A stretch of 64,000 nucleotides of DNA from a bacterium (GTDB lineage Bacteria; Desulfobacterota; Binatia; DP-6), in assembly GCA_026129405.1 (NCBI GenBank), contig JAHCID010000008.1, positions 179,446-243,445 on the forward strand. Direction: 5' to 3'. The translations under genes and the position numbers were made by a program. Positions 27,253 through 33,953 of this stretch are shown here, piece by piece. The notes beneath the pieces were generated by a model that worked only from the letters and a program-made list of their open reading frames with translations, did not search any database and had not been told where the DNA came from. Each line of letters opens with the position of its first letter. Within the stretch, counting starts at the first letter, position 1.

Positions 27253-29339
27253 CTGATAGCCTCGCGAAGTCTTTTCGCGAGCGCTTGATCCTCGGCCGTT
27301 GGGTTGCGCAGGCGCGCCTCAAGCTCTTGCCATCCGATGGCGAGGTGCACGTGTACTTTTGAAGATGCGCCCGATGCCGACATCATGTCAGCTGCGGCCA
27401 ATCCATTGTCCACGAGAGCGCGCATCAACTTCGGGAACTCGGACGGGTACGCGCGGTCCGCCCATCGGGTGTGTGGATCGTCTTCAGAGGTGCTGTAGTC
27501 ACTCATCAGTGTGAAGCCGCCGCGCAGCCTCTGCCGGCATTCCTTCAGGAGCGCAAACAGCGGGTCGCCGTCTGGGACGCCATAGGGCGGGGACAGGGCG
27601 GTCGGAATTTGATTCCAAGGATACTGCTTCGCGAGTGCCGCACCCCAGCCAACTCGGGTGCCGTTCTTCAGGCGGACCTCGAGTCGATCGGTCGCGGTCA
27701 CGGAGCCGGGTTCGAACCAAACGTTGCCGTGGAGGGTCAGCGTGTCGGCAGCGATCTCTAAGTGCTCGCAAAGGATCGTTGTGTTTCCGAGAACGTGGAA
27801 CGTGGGCCCGGAACCTTGCGGGGCGTGCCCCTGCAATCGCACCGCACCCAGGATGTCGACGTCACAGTCACGGACCTGGTTCTCAAGCGTGATTGGCGCC
27901 GTTGCCGCGAACACGATCTCGCTGTTGGAGTAAGAGGGTATCGTGACCTCGACGGCGCCCTCGTCGGGCGACCGGATCGTGACCGTCTGCTTCTTAGTGA
28001 GAGGATCGCTCCAAAAAGACGACAGGATTGCGCCGAGGTAGCTCCCGTCGATCAGCTGAGTCCCGGTGGCCAATGGACGATGTAACGATCTCCACAGGAA
28101 CGGCTGGCGGGACGCTTCGACGAGCTTGCGGCGCTCGCCACTGGGGATGAGGTCGCCTGAGACAGCGAACGCCAACACCACCGCTCCAAGAACCGGATCT
28201 CTAAATTCTCCGTGATGAACGAATGGATGCTCCTGAATGTACTGCTTCACCATCATGTCGTACTTCAGGGAATCTGCGGACGGCAGCGTGACTCTTCCAG
28301 TGGGGCGAGGTCGCTGGCCATGGACGTACTGGGTGAGGAAACTCAGCTGCTCCAAATCGTCGTAGGCTTCGGCCGGAAGCGCGACCGACACCTGCGGCGC
28401 CAGTTGGTCGGTCAGCTTCTTCCGCTCACGATCGAGTATCTCGTCTAGGACTTTTTCGATGACCCCCCACGCCTCCTGCGTACCTGACTCTCGAAGTCGG
28501 GTCGCTACCTGGCTGAAGTTCTCCATCGCCGCCATGAGTGACCCGACGGCGGCGAGGACCGGCGCATAGCCCGCGAAGGCCTGTCCACGCTCGACGCTCC
28601 ACAAATCGCCCGGCCGCAGACCTAGCGCAGCCTCGATCGCGCTGAAGTACGCCGTGATGACGTCAGCCACGGGCGCGGGATGAACGTGATACGGCGCGGA
28701 GGCTGTCGCGGCTGCCCGGGCGTACCGGTCGATCAACTCGCGTGCGGCAGCTTCCTTGAAAAACGCGACATCGACTAGGCAGCTCGAGAGGTGACCCTCC
28801 AGCAGGAGGCCGATCTGCGCGATATCTGTAGACTCCGAGCGCCCGAGGAAGATCAGCTTTGGGCGGTTGACGACGCGCCGATCGCTGAGGAGAAATTCCC
28901 CTGCAGTGGATAGGAAGCTCTCGAATCCGGTTTCCCCTGAGAGCAGGCGTCCCTCGTCCAGCGCATCGACAATCACCGGGAGGCGGCCTTCGTGGAATGC
29001 GTCGATCGGAGACCCGGCACCACTGAGATTCGCCACCAGCGCCTGGAGGGAGCCCGTGGAGACCGGCACCTTGGCCAGATTGAGCAGGGGGAGCGAAAGG
29101 GTGGCGGACAGGTACCTCGCTAGAGCTGTCTTGCCGACGGCCGCAGGAGCCTGAATAAATAGAACCTCTGCGTTCAGGTCGCCCTCCGAACCCTCCAGAT
29201 AGAGAGTAGGGGGGATGTACGGTTTGGGCTCCTGAGCGATCACCAGCTGGCGGGTCGAAGCTCCAGTAGCCGCCGGCGGACGAAATTCTGGTTGCCCCGC
29301 GATGGCGGACGCGAGTTGATGGAACGTGATTTCGGTCAT
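27249..29339 (-). CDS. STAND/NACHT-like P-loop NTPase with long C-terminal domain; candidate defence gene
   Basis: A 696-residue protein. Walker A-like APAAVGKT (64-71; the first Gly is Ala), NACHT/STAND-type Walker B LPVIVDALDEG (120-130) and an arginine sensor strand LIFLGRSES (162-170) define a STAND-like ATPase core. A helical middle (~200-330) follows, then a region at ~470-580 rich in alternating short strands (LENQVRDCDVDILGAVRLQG, DTLTLHGNVWFEPGSV) that could form a beta-helix, and a small C-terminal domain. The gene is visibly AT-richer than its neighbours and stands alone inside the element, like cargo genes of prophages. Anti-phage function is inference; no nuclease or effector domain is recognisable. 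Confidence 0.6.
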   Translation of the reverse strand: MTEITFHQLASAIAGQPEFRPPAATGASTRQLVIAQEPKPYIPPTLYLEGSEGDLNAEVLFIQAPAAVGKTALARYLSATLSLPLLNLAKVPVSTGSLQALVANLSGAGSPIDAFHEGRLPVIVDALDEGRLLSGETGFESFLSTAGEFLLSDRRVVNRPKLIFLGRSESTDIAQIGLLLEGHLSSCLVDVAFFKEAAARELIDRYARAAATASAPYHVHPAPVADVITAYFSAIEAALGLRPGDLWSVERGQAFAGYAPVLAAVGSLMAAMENFSQVATRLRESGTQEAWGVIEKVLDEILDRERKKLTDQLAPQVSVALPAEAYDDLEQLSFLTQYVHGQRPRPTGRVTLPSADSLKYDMMVKQYIQEHPFVHHGEFRDPVLGAVVLAFAVSGDLIPSGERRKLVEASRQPFLWRSLHRPLATGTQLIDGSYLGAILSSFWSDPLTKKQTVTIRSPDEGAVEVTIPSYSNSEIVFAATAPITLENQVRDCDVDILGAVRLQGHAPQGSGPTFHVLGNTTILCEHLEIAADTLTLHGNVWFEPGSVTATDRLEVRLKNGTRVGWGAALAKQYPWNQIPTALSPPYGVPDGDPLFALLKECRQRLRGGFTLMSDYSTSEDDPHTRWADRAYPSEFPKLMRALVDNGLAAADMMSASGASSKVHVHLAIGWQELEARLRNPTAEDQALAKRLREAIS

Positions 29340-29521
29340 GGTCCCCGGCGCCTCGTCGATCGTCTACTTGACGCACATGCGCGGCCGCCGTCAAGGCGGG
29401 CGGGTGCTCTCTTGAACCTCGGTCGCAGCGTGAGCGCTCTTCCGTTTACCTCGAGTGCGGCAGCCCTCGCGCGTAACTAGTTGCCCAAAGTCGAGCCGAT
29501 GCCTCTCCAGCAGGTACCCCG

Positions 29522-29534
29522 GCCCTTCGGGCCC
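29522..29534. other. Short GC hairpin in the 29.34-29.69 kb gap
   Basis: GGCCC-TTC-GGGCC is a 5-bp perfect stem with a 3-base loop. It lies between the micro-ORF and the NTPase gene on the minus strand and could be an attenuator or weak terminator, though no T-run follows. Apart from this hairpin and the micro-ORF I see no gene in 29340-29686; promoter elements for the NTPase gene are probably here but not clear. Confidence 0.3.
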
Positions 29535-29573
29535 CCCGACTGACGCTTTCCCGCGCCGTGGTCGAGGCCTTCT

Positions 29574-29690
29574 TCAGCGCCCGCGCTCTTCGAGCCGCTG
29601 TAGCCGTTGCTCGAGTGCGTCGACGCGGCGACTTGCCGAGTACGCGACGCCGAAGACGACCAGCAGCGCGAGCCAGTCCTAGACGCTCAT
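29574..29690 (-). pseudogene. Micro-ORF: single-helix membrane peptide interrupted by an in-frame amber codon
   Basis: From an ATG overlapping the stop of the upstream gene (ATGA at 29690), the frame reads M-S-V, then TAG (29681-29679), then DWLALLVVFGVAYSASRRV followed by DALEQRLQRLEERGR and a stop. That is a membrane helix plus a short amphipathic tail, a common phage small-protein plan. The TAG may be a point mutation, a sequence error, or a suppressed codon; no other phage gene here shows an internal TAG. Confidence 0.4.
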
Positions 29691-29965
29691 CCCTCCCACG
29701 CCTCGTCGACGCGCTCAGCCTCGATCCCGACGATGGTGGCGGCCCGGTTGCCCCAGGCGCGCGCGAGCAGCTGGGCGGCCTCCACGACGGCGACGGCCGC
29801 GTCGCCAGCGTCGAGCGCCACCGTCACGTCGGTCGTGTGGGGTCGATCCGTGAACGTGGAGAGCACCGGGCCGTTCTCCGGCGCGATCCGCTGCAGGTCA
29901 GCGAGCAGGCCCTCGGCGTCGGCCGTACCGACGCCGTCCAGCATCATGGTGATGCGGTACTCCAT
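29687..29965 (-). CDS. Small hypothetical phage protein (92 aa)
   Basis: The ATG is preceded by a near-perfect Shine-Dalgarno (GGAGGTGA, 7 bases away). The sequence (MEYRITMMLDGVGTADAEGLL..., DVTVALDAGDAAVAVVEAAQLLARAWG, ATIVGIEAERV) alternates strands and helices like a ferredoxin-type alpha/beta fold. No family recognised. Its stop overlaps the start of the amber-interrupted micro-ORF. Confidence 0.6.
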   Translation of the reverse strand: MEYRITMMLDGVGTADAEGLLADLQRIAPENGPVLSTFTDRPHTTDVTVALDAGDAAVAVVEAAQLLARAWGNRAATIVGIEAERVDEAWEG

Positions 29966-30151
29966 CGCTGCGTCACCTCCGGTAGTCGGTCACGCGCAGG
30001 TCGCGCCGGATCCACAGGAACGCGACGCCGGCGACGAGCGCCAGGGCGAGGACGACGCCCTCGATCAATCGCCGGAAGCTGGTCCGCCGACTGCACCAGT
30101 GGCCGGTTGAAGAGGAGGAGCAGGCTTATCGTGACGCGGGCCCCGTCGCGA

Positions 30152-30463
30152 TCATCCCGCTGCTCGCAGCCGCACGGCACGATCGCCGAACGTCGCCACG
30201 ACCTGCAGCTCCCCGCCGAGGGCCTCGACGACCCGGCGTAGCGTCGACATCAGGGTGTCCTCTCGTCGCTCGAGTCGCGACACTTCGGACTGCGACATCT
30301 TGAGGGCCTCGGCCATCTCAGCCTGGGTCTTGCCGAGGACCTCGCGGAGCTCGCGGAGGTCCATCTCCACCAGCTCCTTCTCCACGTCGCGAGCAATCTG
30401 CGCCATCCGCTCGGGGCTCTTGCCCTTCCCGCGGATGTCGCGCCACCGCTTATAGGTAGCCAT
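30152..30463 (-). CDS. XRE-family antitoxin (HigA-like)
   Basis: A 103-residue protein: N-terminal helices (MAQIARDVEKELVEMDL) and an HTH (TQAEMAEALKMSQSEVSRLERRED, ~46-69) followed by LMSTLRRVVEALGGELQVVATFGDRAVRL, the layout of antitoxins paired with Gp49/RelE-type toxins. It follows the toxin gene (toxin first, as in HigBA) with a 90-base gap that contains a 9-bp inverted repeat. It should neutralise the toxin and repress the shared promoter. Confidence 0.88.
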   Translation of the reverse strand: MATYKRWRDIRGKGKSPERMAQIARDVEKELVEMDLRELREVLGKTQAEMAEALKMSQSEVSRLERREDTLMSTLRRVVEALGGELQVVATFGDRAVRLRAAG

Positions 30464-30490
30464 ACAGCAGCCTCCAATCAGTCAGCAAAC

Positions 30491-30524
30491 ACGAGACCGG
30501 GGCGTGTCAGCGTCTCGGTCTCGT
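30491..30524. repeat. 9-bp inverted repeat between toxin and antitoxin genes
   Basis: ACGAGACCG (30491-30499) and CGGTCTCGT (30516-30524) form a 9-bp perfect stem with a 16-base loop in the toxin-antitoxin intergenic space. It could be a processing site or a structure that sets the relative expression of the two genes. There is no T-run, so a simple terminator is less likely. Confidence 0.65.
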
Positions 30525-30553
30525 TCTCAATAAGGCCCGTCCTGGCCACGGGG

Positions 30554-30889
30554 TCACATCGTCTTCAGGTATTCCTCCATGAGACGTTCGGCGTCCCGGA
30601 TGAACTGGGGGTAGAAGCGGTCGTCGCCGGTCTTGTCGGCGCCGAGCAGCACGACCGCCTGCCGCTTCGGGTCGAAGGCGTAGGCGATGCGGATCGGCCG
30701 CCCGGCGGCCTGCACCCGCAGCTCGCGCATCCCGTACTGCGCGCCCTTCAGCTGCGAGGAGTAGGGGAAGCCGAGGCTCGTCCCGCGGGCTTCGAGCAGA
30801 TCGACGACGCGATGGACCGCGTCGCTCGTCGTCTCGTCGAGGCTGGCGTACCAGCCCTCGAACTCCCGCGTGACGACCACCTCAACCAT
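30554..30889 (-). CDS. RelE/HigB-type toxin (phage Gp49-like family)
   Basis: A 111-residue protein: EFEGWYASLDETTSDAVHRVVDLLEARG, then LGFPYSSQLKGAQYGMRELRVQAAGRPIRIAYAFDPKRQAVVLLGADKTGDDRFYPQFIRDAERL. The MRELR...RI.YaFd..r.avlL...DKtGd..FY motif is the Gp49-like subfamily of ribosome-dependent mRNA interferases. Downstream lies the HigA-like antitoxin. A consensus promoter places the start codon at or next to the predicted transcription start. Confidence 0.88.
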   Translation of the reverse strand: MVEVVVTREFEGWYASLDETTSDAVHRVVDLLEARGTSLGFPYSSQLKGAQYGMRELRVQAAGRPIRIAYAFDPKRQAVVLLGADKTGDDRFYPQFIRDAERLMEEYLKTM

Positions 30890-30895
30890 GGGGAG

Positions 30896-30924
30896 AGAAT
30901 ACATCCGAGCGCATATGCTGTCAA
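30896..30924 (-). promoter_or_regulatory. Consensus sigma-70 promoter for the toxin-antitoxin operon, with internal palindrome
   Basis: Minus strand: TTGACA (30924-30919), 17-base spacer, TATTCT (30901-30896), and the toxin ATG begins 6 bases later at 30889. Transcription would start at or within a base or two of the ATG, giving a leaderless or nearly leaderless mRNA. The spacer contains the palindrome GCATATGC (30911-30918), a plausible antitoxin operator. Confidence 0.7.
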
Positions 30925-30938
30925 GTGCATCATCGCGA

Positions 30939-31295
30939 TCACCGGAACAGCGCGTCCGTCGGTGCGATCGGTCCCGTCGACGTGACCAGCCCGAGCAGGC
31001 GGACCCGTCGCAGGTTTCCGCGGAAGCGCCCGCCGTTCGGGTGCACCCCGAGCGCGGCGGCGAGGTCTTCGACGGATCGCGCCGGCTGCTGTTCGACCGC
31101 CTCGATGATCGTGCGCTGTCCGTCCTCGTCGAGCACGCTGAGCGCGGCGTCACGTCCGGTGGGCGGCGTGCGAGCCTGCCGGCGTCCAGCGTCCGTCAGC
31201 TCGACGCCGTCGAGGTAGCCGGCCGCGGTGACGGCGCGGAGGTCCCCTCGGAAACGTCCGCCGTTCGGGTGGAGCCCCATCCAGCGGGCGAGCAC
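30939..31295 (-). CDS. Tandem winged-helix-like protein with two HPNGGRFRG repeats
   Basis: 118 residues containing two homologous halves: GLHPNGGRFRGDLRAVTAAGYL near the N-terminus and GVHPNGGRFRGNLRRVRLLGLV near the C-terminus, each preceded by a helix (SVEVLARWM / SVEDLAAAL) as in winged-helix domains. The GTG start has no good ribosome site and the frame stays open upstream (IRGVPKSVE), so the protein may be a fragment of a longer one or begin upstream at a rare codon. A DNA-binding function is inference. Confidence 0.5.
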   Translation of the reverse strand: MLARWMGLHPNGGRFRGDLRAVTAAGYLDGVELTDAGRRQARTPPTGRDAALSVLDEDGQRTIIEAVEQQPARSVEDLAAALGVHPNGGRFRGNLRRVRLLGLVTSTGPIAPTDALFR

Positions 31296-31327
31296 CTCGA
31301 CGCTCTTCGGGACGCCGCGGATCCAAA

Positions 31328-31405
31328 TTAGGACACTACCCGCGTCCAGGTGCCGATGGCGCGCATCGTGGTGCGCCAGCGGTCGGTGGTGGTGATGTCA
31401 TCCAT
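31328..31405 (-). CDS. Micropeptide (25 aa) in the phage operon
   Basis: ATG at 31405 follows GGAGGAGACCG and overlaps the preceding stop by eight bases (ATGGATGA). The product MDDITTTDRWRTTMRAIGTW plus TRVVS is basic and Trp-containing. It is too short for family recognition; the ribosome site and overlap are the only support. Confidence 0.35.
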   Translation of the reverse strand: MDDITTTDRWRTTMRAIGTWTRVVS

Positions 31406-31508
31406 CGGTCTCCTCCATTCGCATGAGCTTGAAGACTTCGTCCGTGCTGAGGACCCAGCGATGCTGGCAGCCGTCGCAGCGGTACCACTGCGGCACGAAC
31501 CGCCTCAT
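31398..31508 (-). CDS. Zinc-ribbon micropeptide (36 aa)
   Basis: MRRFVPQWYRCDGCQHRW then VLSTDEVFKLMRMEETDG, with a single CxxC. The start overlaps the stop of the upstream zinc-ribbon gene (ATGA at 31505-31508) and the stop overlaps the next micropeptide, a typical phage packing. Probably a small metal-binding protein. Confidence 0.5.
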   Translation of the reverse strand: MRRFVPQWYRCDGCQHRWVLSTDEVFKLMRMEETDG

Positions 31509-31918
31509 CGGCCCGCCTCCGGCGCGTCAGGGGTCGCGCAGGTCATGCAGGACGGGCAGTGGCGCTCGCCGCAGTCGTCGCACGTGTCGGTGACGACGGT
31601 TCCGTCGAGGCAAACCCGGCAGGTCGCGCCGGGCGGCTCGACTCTCCGCTGAGTGAGGCGGTCGATCGCGGCGCGATACAGCTCCGCCTCGCGGCGATAC
31701 CGCGCGGCGATGCGCGCCTGAAGCGCCTCCTCGGCCTCCTGCTCCGCGATCGTCGGCATCGGCGTGCCGCGCGTCGACGGGTGCAGGTTCATTGCCTCTT
31801 CCCACTCGCCCGGAGACAGCCGAACCGGCCGCGCCATGTCCTCGCGGGTACGCGCGCGCTGCTCGGCGCAGGCGAGCTGCTCGCGCAGGAACGCGATGCA
31901 CTCCTCTCTCGTCGCCAT
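31505..31918 (-). CDS. Phage protein with coiled coil and C-terminal double zinc ribbon
   Basis: A 137-residue protein. The N-terminal two thirds is charged and helical (AFLREQLACAEQRARTRED, EQEAEEALQARIAARYRREAELYRAA). The C-terminus holds CRVCLDG and CDDCGERHCPSCMTC, enough cysteines for two small zinc sites. The ATG is chosen because an upstream extension is low-complexity Arg/Pro. No function recognised. Confidence 0.55.
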   Translation of the reverse strand: MATREECIAFLREQLACAEQRARTREDMARPVRLSPGEWEEAMNLHPSTRGTPMPTIAEQEAEEALQARIAARYRREAELYRAAIDRLTQRRVEPPGATCRVCLDGTVVTDTCDDCGERHCPSCMTCATPDAPEAGR

Positions 31919-32024
31919 CCCTTCAGCCCTCCGGGGTCTGCGCCGTGGGGGCGGTCGCGTCGTCGGGGAACTTCGGCACACGCCAGAACCGACCGTCACG
32001 GCGCCGCCAGCACGCCCCCTGAGA

Positions 32025-32096
32025 GCCAAGCGCCCGGGATCGAACCGGGGCCTCGCGCTTACAAGGCGGGCGCTCTCCCGACTGAGCTACGCTGGC
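32025..32096 (-). tRNA. tRNA-Thr (anticodon TGT), imperfect acceptor stem
   Basis: Cloverleaf on the minus strand: acceptor 5' GCCAGCG, D arm GCTCAGTCGGGAGAGC, anticodon loop CTTGTAA (TGT, reading ACA), T arm CCCGG-TTCGATC-CCGGG, 3' strand CGCTTGG + C. The acceptor has mismatches at 1-72 and 3-70, or equally a one-T bulge; the anticodon stem has a C-C mismatch. No CCA is encoded. It lies in the phage element, so it is either a phage tRNA of relaxed structure or a decaying copy. Confidence 0.7.
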
Positions 32097-32173
32097 GTGG
32101 TGCATCCACCCTACTATGGAGCTGTGGCCGCGAATGCGAAAATGACTTGACCCCATGTTGCCGACCGGTCTAA

Positions 32174-32216
32174 GGCTGTCCAGGAGTCAGAAAGCCTGAA
32201 GAAAGGAAGGACAGCC
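32174..32216 (+). promoter_or_regulatory. Hairpin-forming leader directly before a start codon
   Basis: GGCTGTCC (32174-32181) pairs perfectly with GGACAGCC (32209-32216), and the ATG of the lipoprotein gene begins at 32217. The 3' arm contains the last part of the AAGGAAGGA ribosome site. An 8-bp stem with a 27-base loop would sequester the initiation region, suggesting translational control or a protein-binding site. Confidence 0.6.
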
Positions 32217-32714
32217 ATGAGAAGGACGTGCCGTGCGATCGGGCTTGCGACGCTGCTTGCCGGGCTGGTTCTCGTAGGGGTCGGCTGCCGGATACCAGCA
32301 AGCGGGTATTTCTTTCAGGTAACCAGTGGCAGCACGGTTCTGACGCTGGACGCGACCATCACGAACCAGCTGGCCTACGTCTGGAATGACTGCGCGACGC
32401 AGAACCCGGGCAACGCGTTGGCGGCGGGTGCCTGCCTTCACGCGTGGCTGAACCAGACGGTGGTGTTCCTGCGTGCCGATGGCCAGTTCGCCACCAACGC
32501 GACGAGCTTCTTCAATCTGGCCGTGCAGAATCCCCTGGCCATGGCGCAGCAGCTTCAGGTGTCGGTGAACGCTGGCTACCCGTCCAACCGGTGTCTGCTG
32601 ATATGGCAGAACACCGGGGCAGCCGGTCCGAACTTCTCCAGCGTGACCGTCGGGCCGTTGTGGGGATGCATCGCGGGCGGTCCGGGTATCATCAACCCGG
32701 GCACCGTTGGGTGA
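32217..32714 (+). CDS. Putative lipoprotein inside the phage element
   Basis: A 165-residue protein with a lipoprotein signal (LATLLAGLVLVGVGC; lipobox GVGC) and a mature part rich in Asn/Thr/Gly strands with paired cysteines (WNDCATQNPGNALAAGACLHAW, NRCLLIW, GPLWGC). No family recognised. It is transcribed against the surrounding leftward operon, as prophage cargo (lysogenic conversion) genes often are. Its start lies in a strong hairpin. The next gene is convergent, stops 8 bases apart. Confidence 0.7.
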   Translation: MRRTCRAIGLATLLAGLVLVGVGCRIPASGYFFQVTSGSTVLTLDATITNQLAYVWNDCATQNPGNALAAGACLHAWLNQTVVFLRADGQFATNATSFFNLAVQNPLAMAQQLQVSVNAGYPSNRCLLIWQNTGAAGPNFSSVTVGPLWGCIAGGPGIINPGTVG

Positions 32715-32722
32715 TACTCCGC

Positions 32723-33139
32723 TCACGCGACCTCCATGCACCGGGATGAGCGGCGGTCTCGGTGCCAGAAGCGCACGCCGGTCCGGTACGGGCCGGCGTG
32801 CTCCAGGGAGAACTTCAGCTCGACGCGCTCCGCCTCGGCGAGCCAGCGCGCGAGGTTGCCCCACGCGCCACCGGCGCCGGGACTGCCCGGCGCCCCGAGC
32901 ACCGTGATCCGCTGGGTGTAGTCGTTGCCGTCGCCGAGCCAGCGCCGCCACGCATGGCCGCCGCCGTCGACGTGGTAGACGCCGGCGTGGGTCGCGTGCG
33001 CCCATTTGGCGATCTGCGTCTCGAGCGGGGTGAGGTCGCGGCGGAGTACGTCCCGCAGCCACGCGACGGCCCACGCGTCGCCGTCGGCGACACTCGGCAT
33101 CGCGGGCGGGGGTGCCGGCAGCGGGGCGAGCGGGTTCAC
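32723..33139 (-). CDS. Hypothetical phage protein (138 aa)
   Basis: GTG start overlapping the upstream gene's stop (GTGA at 33136-33139). Sequence features: WAVAWLRDVLRRDLTPLETQIAKWAHATHAGVYHVDGGG and YTQRITVLGAPGSPGAGGAW; it has the look of an alpha/beta protein without signal peptide. Last gene of the leftward recombination operon before the convergent lipoprotein gene. No family recognised. Confidence 0.5.
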   Translation of the reverse strand: MNPLAPLPAPPPAMPSVADGDAWAVAWLRDVLRRDLTPLETQIAKWAHATHAGVYHVDGGGHAWRRWLGDGNDYTQRITVLGAPGSPGAGGAWGNLARWLAEAERVELKFSLEHAGPYRTGVRFWHRDRRSSRCMEVA

Positions 33140-33465
33140 GCTCGCACCTGCTTCGACAGCTCGCCCAGCTTGCGCTCGGCGCTATGAAGGGTGTCCTGCG
33201 CATCGCTGATCGTCGACCGGGCGTCTTCGATCTCGGAGCGCGCCTCGTCGATCTCGCCCCGCGCCGCTTCGATGGCCTGCTTCAAGGACTGGGGCGTGTC
33301 GCCGAGCGTGTCGTCGTTGCCGACGACGTCGGCGACCGCATCGAGCAGTCGCTCGGTGGCGTCGGTGGAGAGCTGCGGGGCCCACGCGCGACGCCATTCG
33401 TCGATCACGATGCGCAGGACGCGTCGGGGGCTCAGTTTCGCGTACGGTTCGATCAAGCCGTTCAT
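33136..33465 (-). CDS. Coiled-coil phage protein (109 aa)
   Basis: N-terminal segment NGLIEPYAKLSPRRVLRIVIDEW, then from ~60 a near-continuous coiled coil (QAIEAARGEIDEARSEIEDA, TLHSAERKLGELSKQV). Both ends overlap neighbours by four bases. Possibly a scaffold or a partner of the Rad50-like protein, but no family is recognised. Confidence 0.55.
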   Translation of the reverse strand: MNGLIEPYAKLSPRRVLRIVIDEWRRAWAPQLSTDATERLLDAVADVVGNDDTLGDTPQSLKQAIEAARGEIDEARSEIEDARSTISDAQDTLHSAERKLGELSKQVRA

Positions 33466-33953
33466 GCGGCCTCCTGCGTGTGGCGTCGGGCCAGGCGACG
33501 CCGCTCGCGCGCGAGCTCGCGCTCGCACAGACGGCAGCGGCGATGCCCGCGCCCGTTCTGGTAGATGTTCTTCGGCGTCTGGTTGTGCCCGCGCCGGCAG
33601 ACGCGGCGCCGACCCGTCCGCACCATCTCGGCGTGCGTCGAGGGGTTGACGTGCCACGGGTTCGCGCAGGCGTGATTCCGGCAGAGGAGCACCGCGCGCA
33701 TGCCCGTCGGCCACGGTCCGCGCTCGAGCTCGTAGGCGATGTGGGCGGCCATGCGCTTGCGGCCTTTGCGCCCGCCCACCTGGACGTGGCCGTAGCCGCC
33801 GTTGACGCGCGCGCCGGTCCAGCACCAGCAGGCGGTGCGATTCCGAATCACGACCTTGGCCCAGAACCGCTGACGCTGCTCCGTCGTCCAGGTGGTGGCG
33901 TCTGGCGGCGTCGCCGCGCGAAGGGACCGGCGGTCGGTGCGAGGAGCGGTCAC
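33462..33953 (-). CDS. HNH endonuclease-like phage protein
   Basis: A 163-residue protein: RFWAKVVIRNRTACWCWTGARVNGGYGHVQVGG, AAHIAYELERGPWPTGMRAVLLCRNHACANPWHVNPSTHAEM and a C-terminal CRRGHNQTPKN...CRLCERE zinc site. This is the HNH_3 pattern (aAHr.aYe...G.ip.g..v.h.C.np.C.NP.Hl.), although the central HH is CRNH here. A homing or packaging-associated nuclease is likely. The GTG start overlaps the upstream stop (GTGA). Confidence 0.78.
   Translation of the reverse strand: MTAPRTDRRSLRAATPPDATTWTTEQRQRFWAKVVIRNRTACWCWTGARVNGGYGHVQVGGRKGRKRMAAHIAYELERGPWPTGMRAVLLCRNHACANPWHVNPSTHAEMVRTGRRRVCRRGHNQTPKNIYQNGRGHRRCRLCERELARERRRLARRHTQEAA

Noticed and set aside
29979-30110. Membrane-helix peptide RLIEGVVLALALVAGVAFLWI on the minus strand
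   Set aside because: Hydrophobic and followed by a stop just before a good gene, but no ATG or GTG start with a ribosome site exists in frame.
31923-32156. 77-residue minus-strand frame through the tRNA
   Set aside because: Its first half lies on the tRNA gene and the rest has no start codon or ribosome site of its own.
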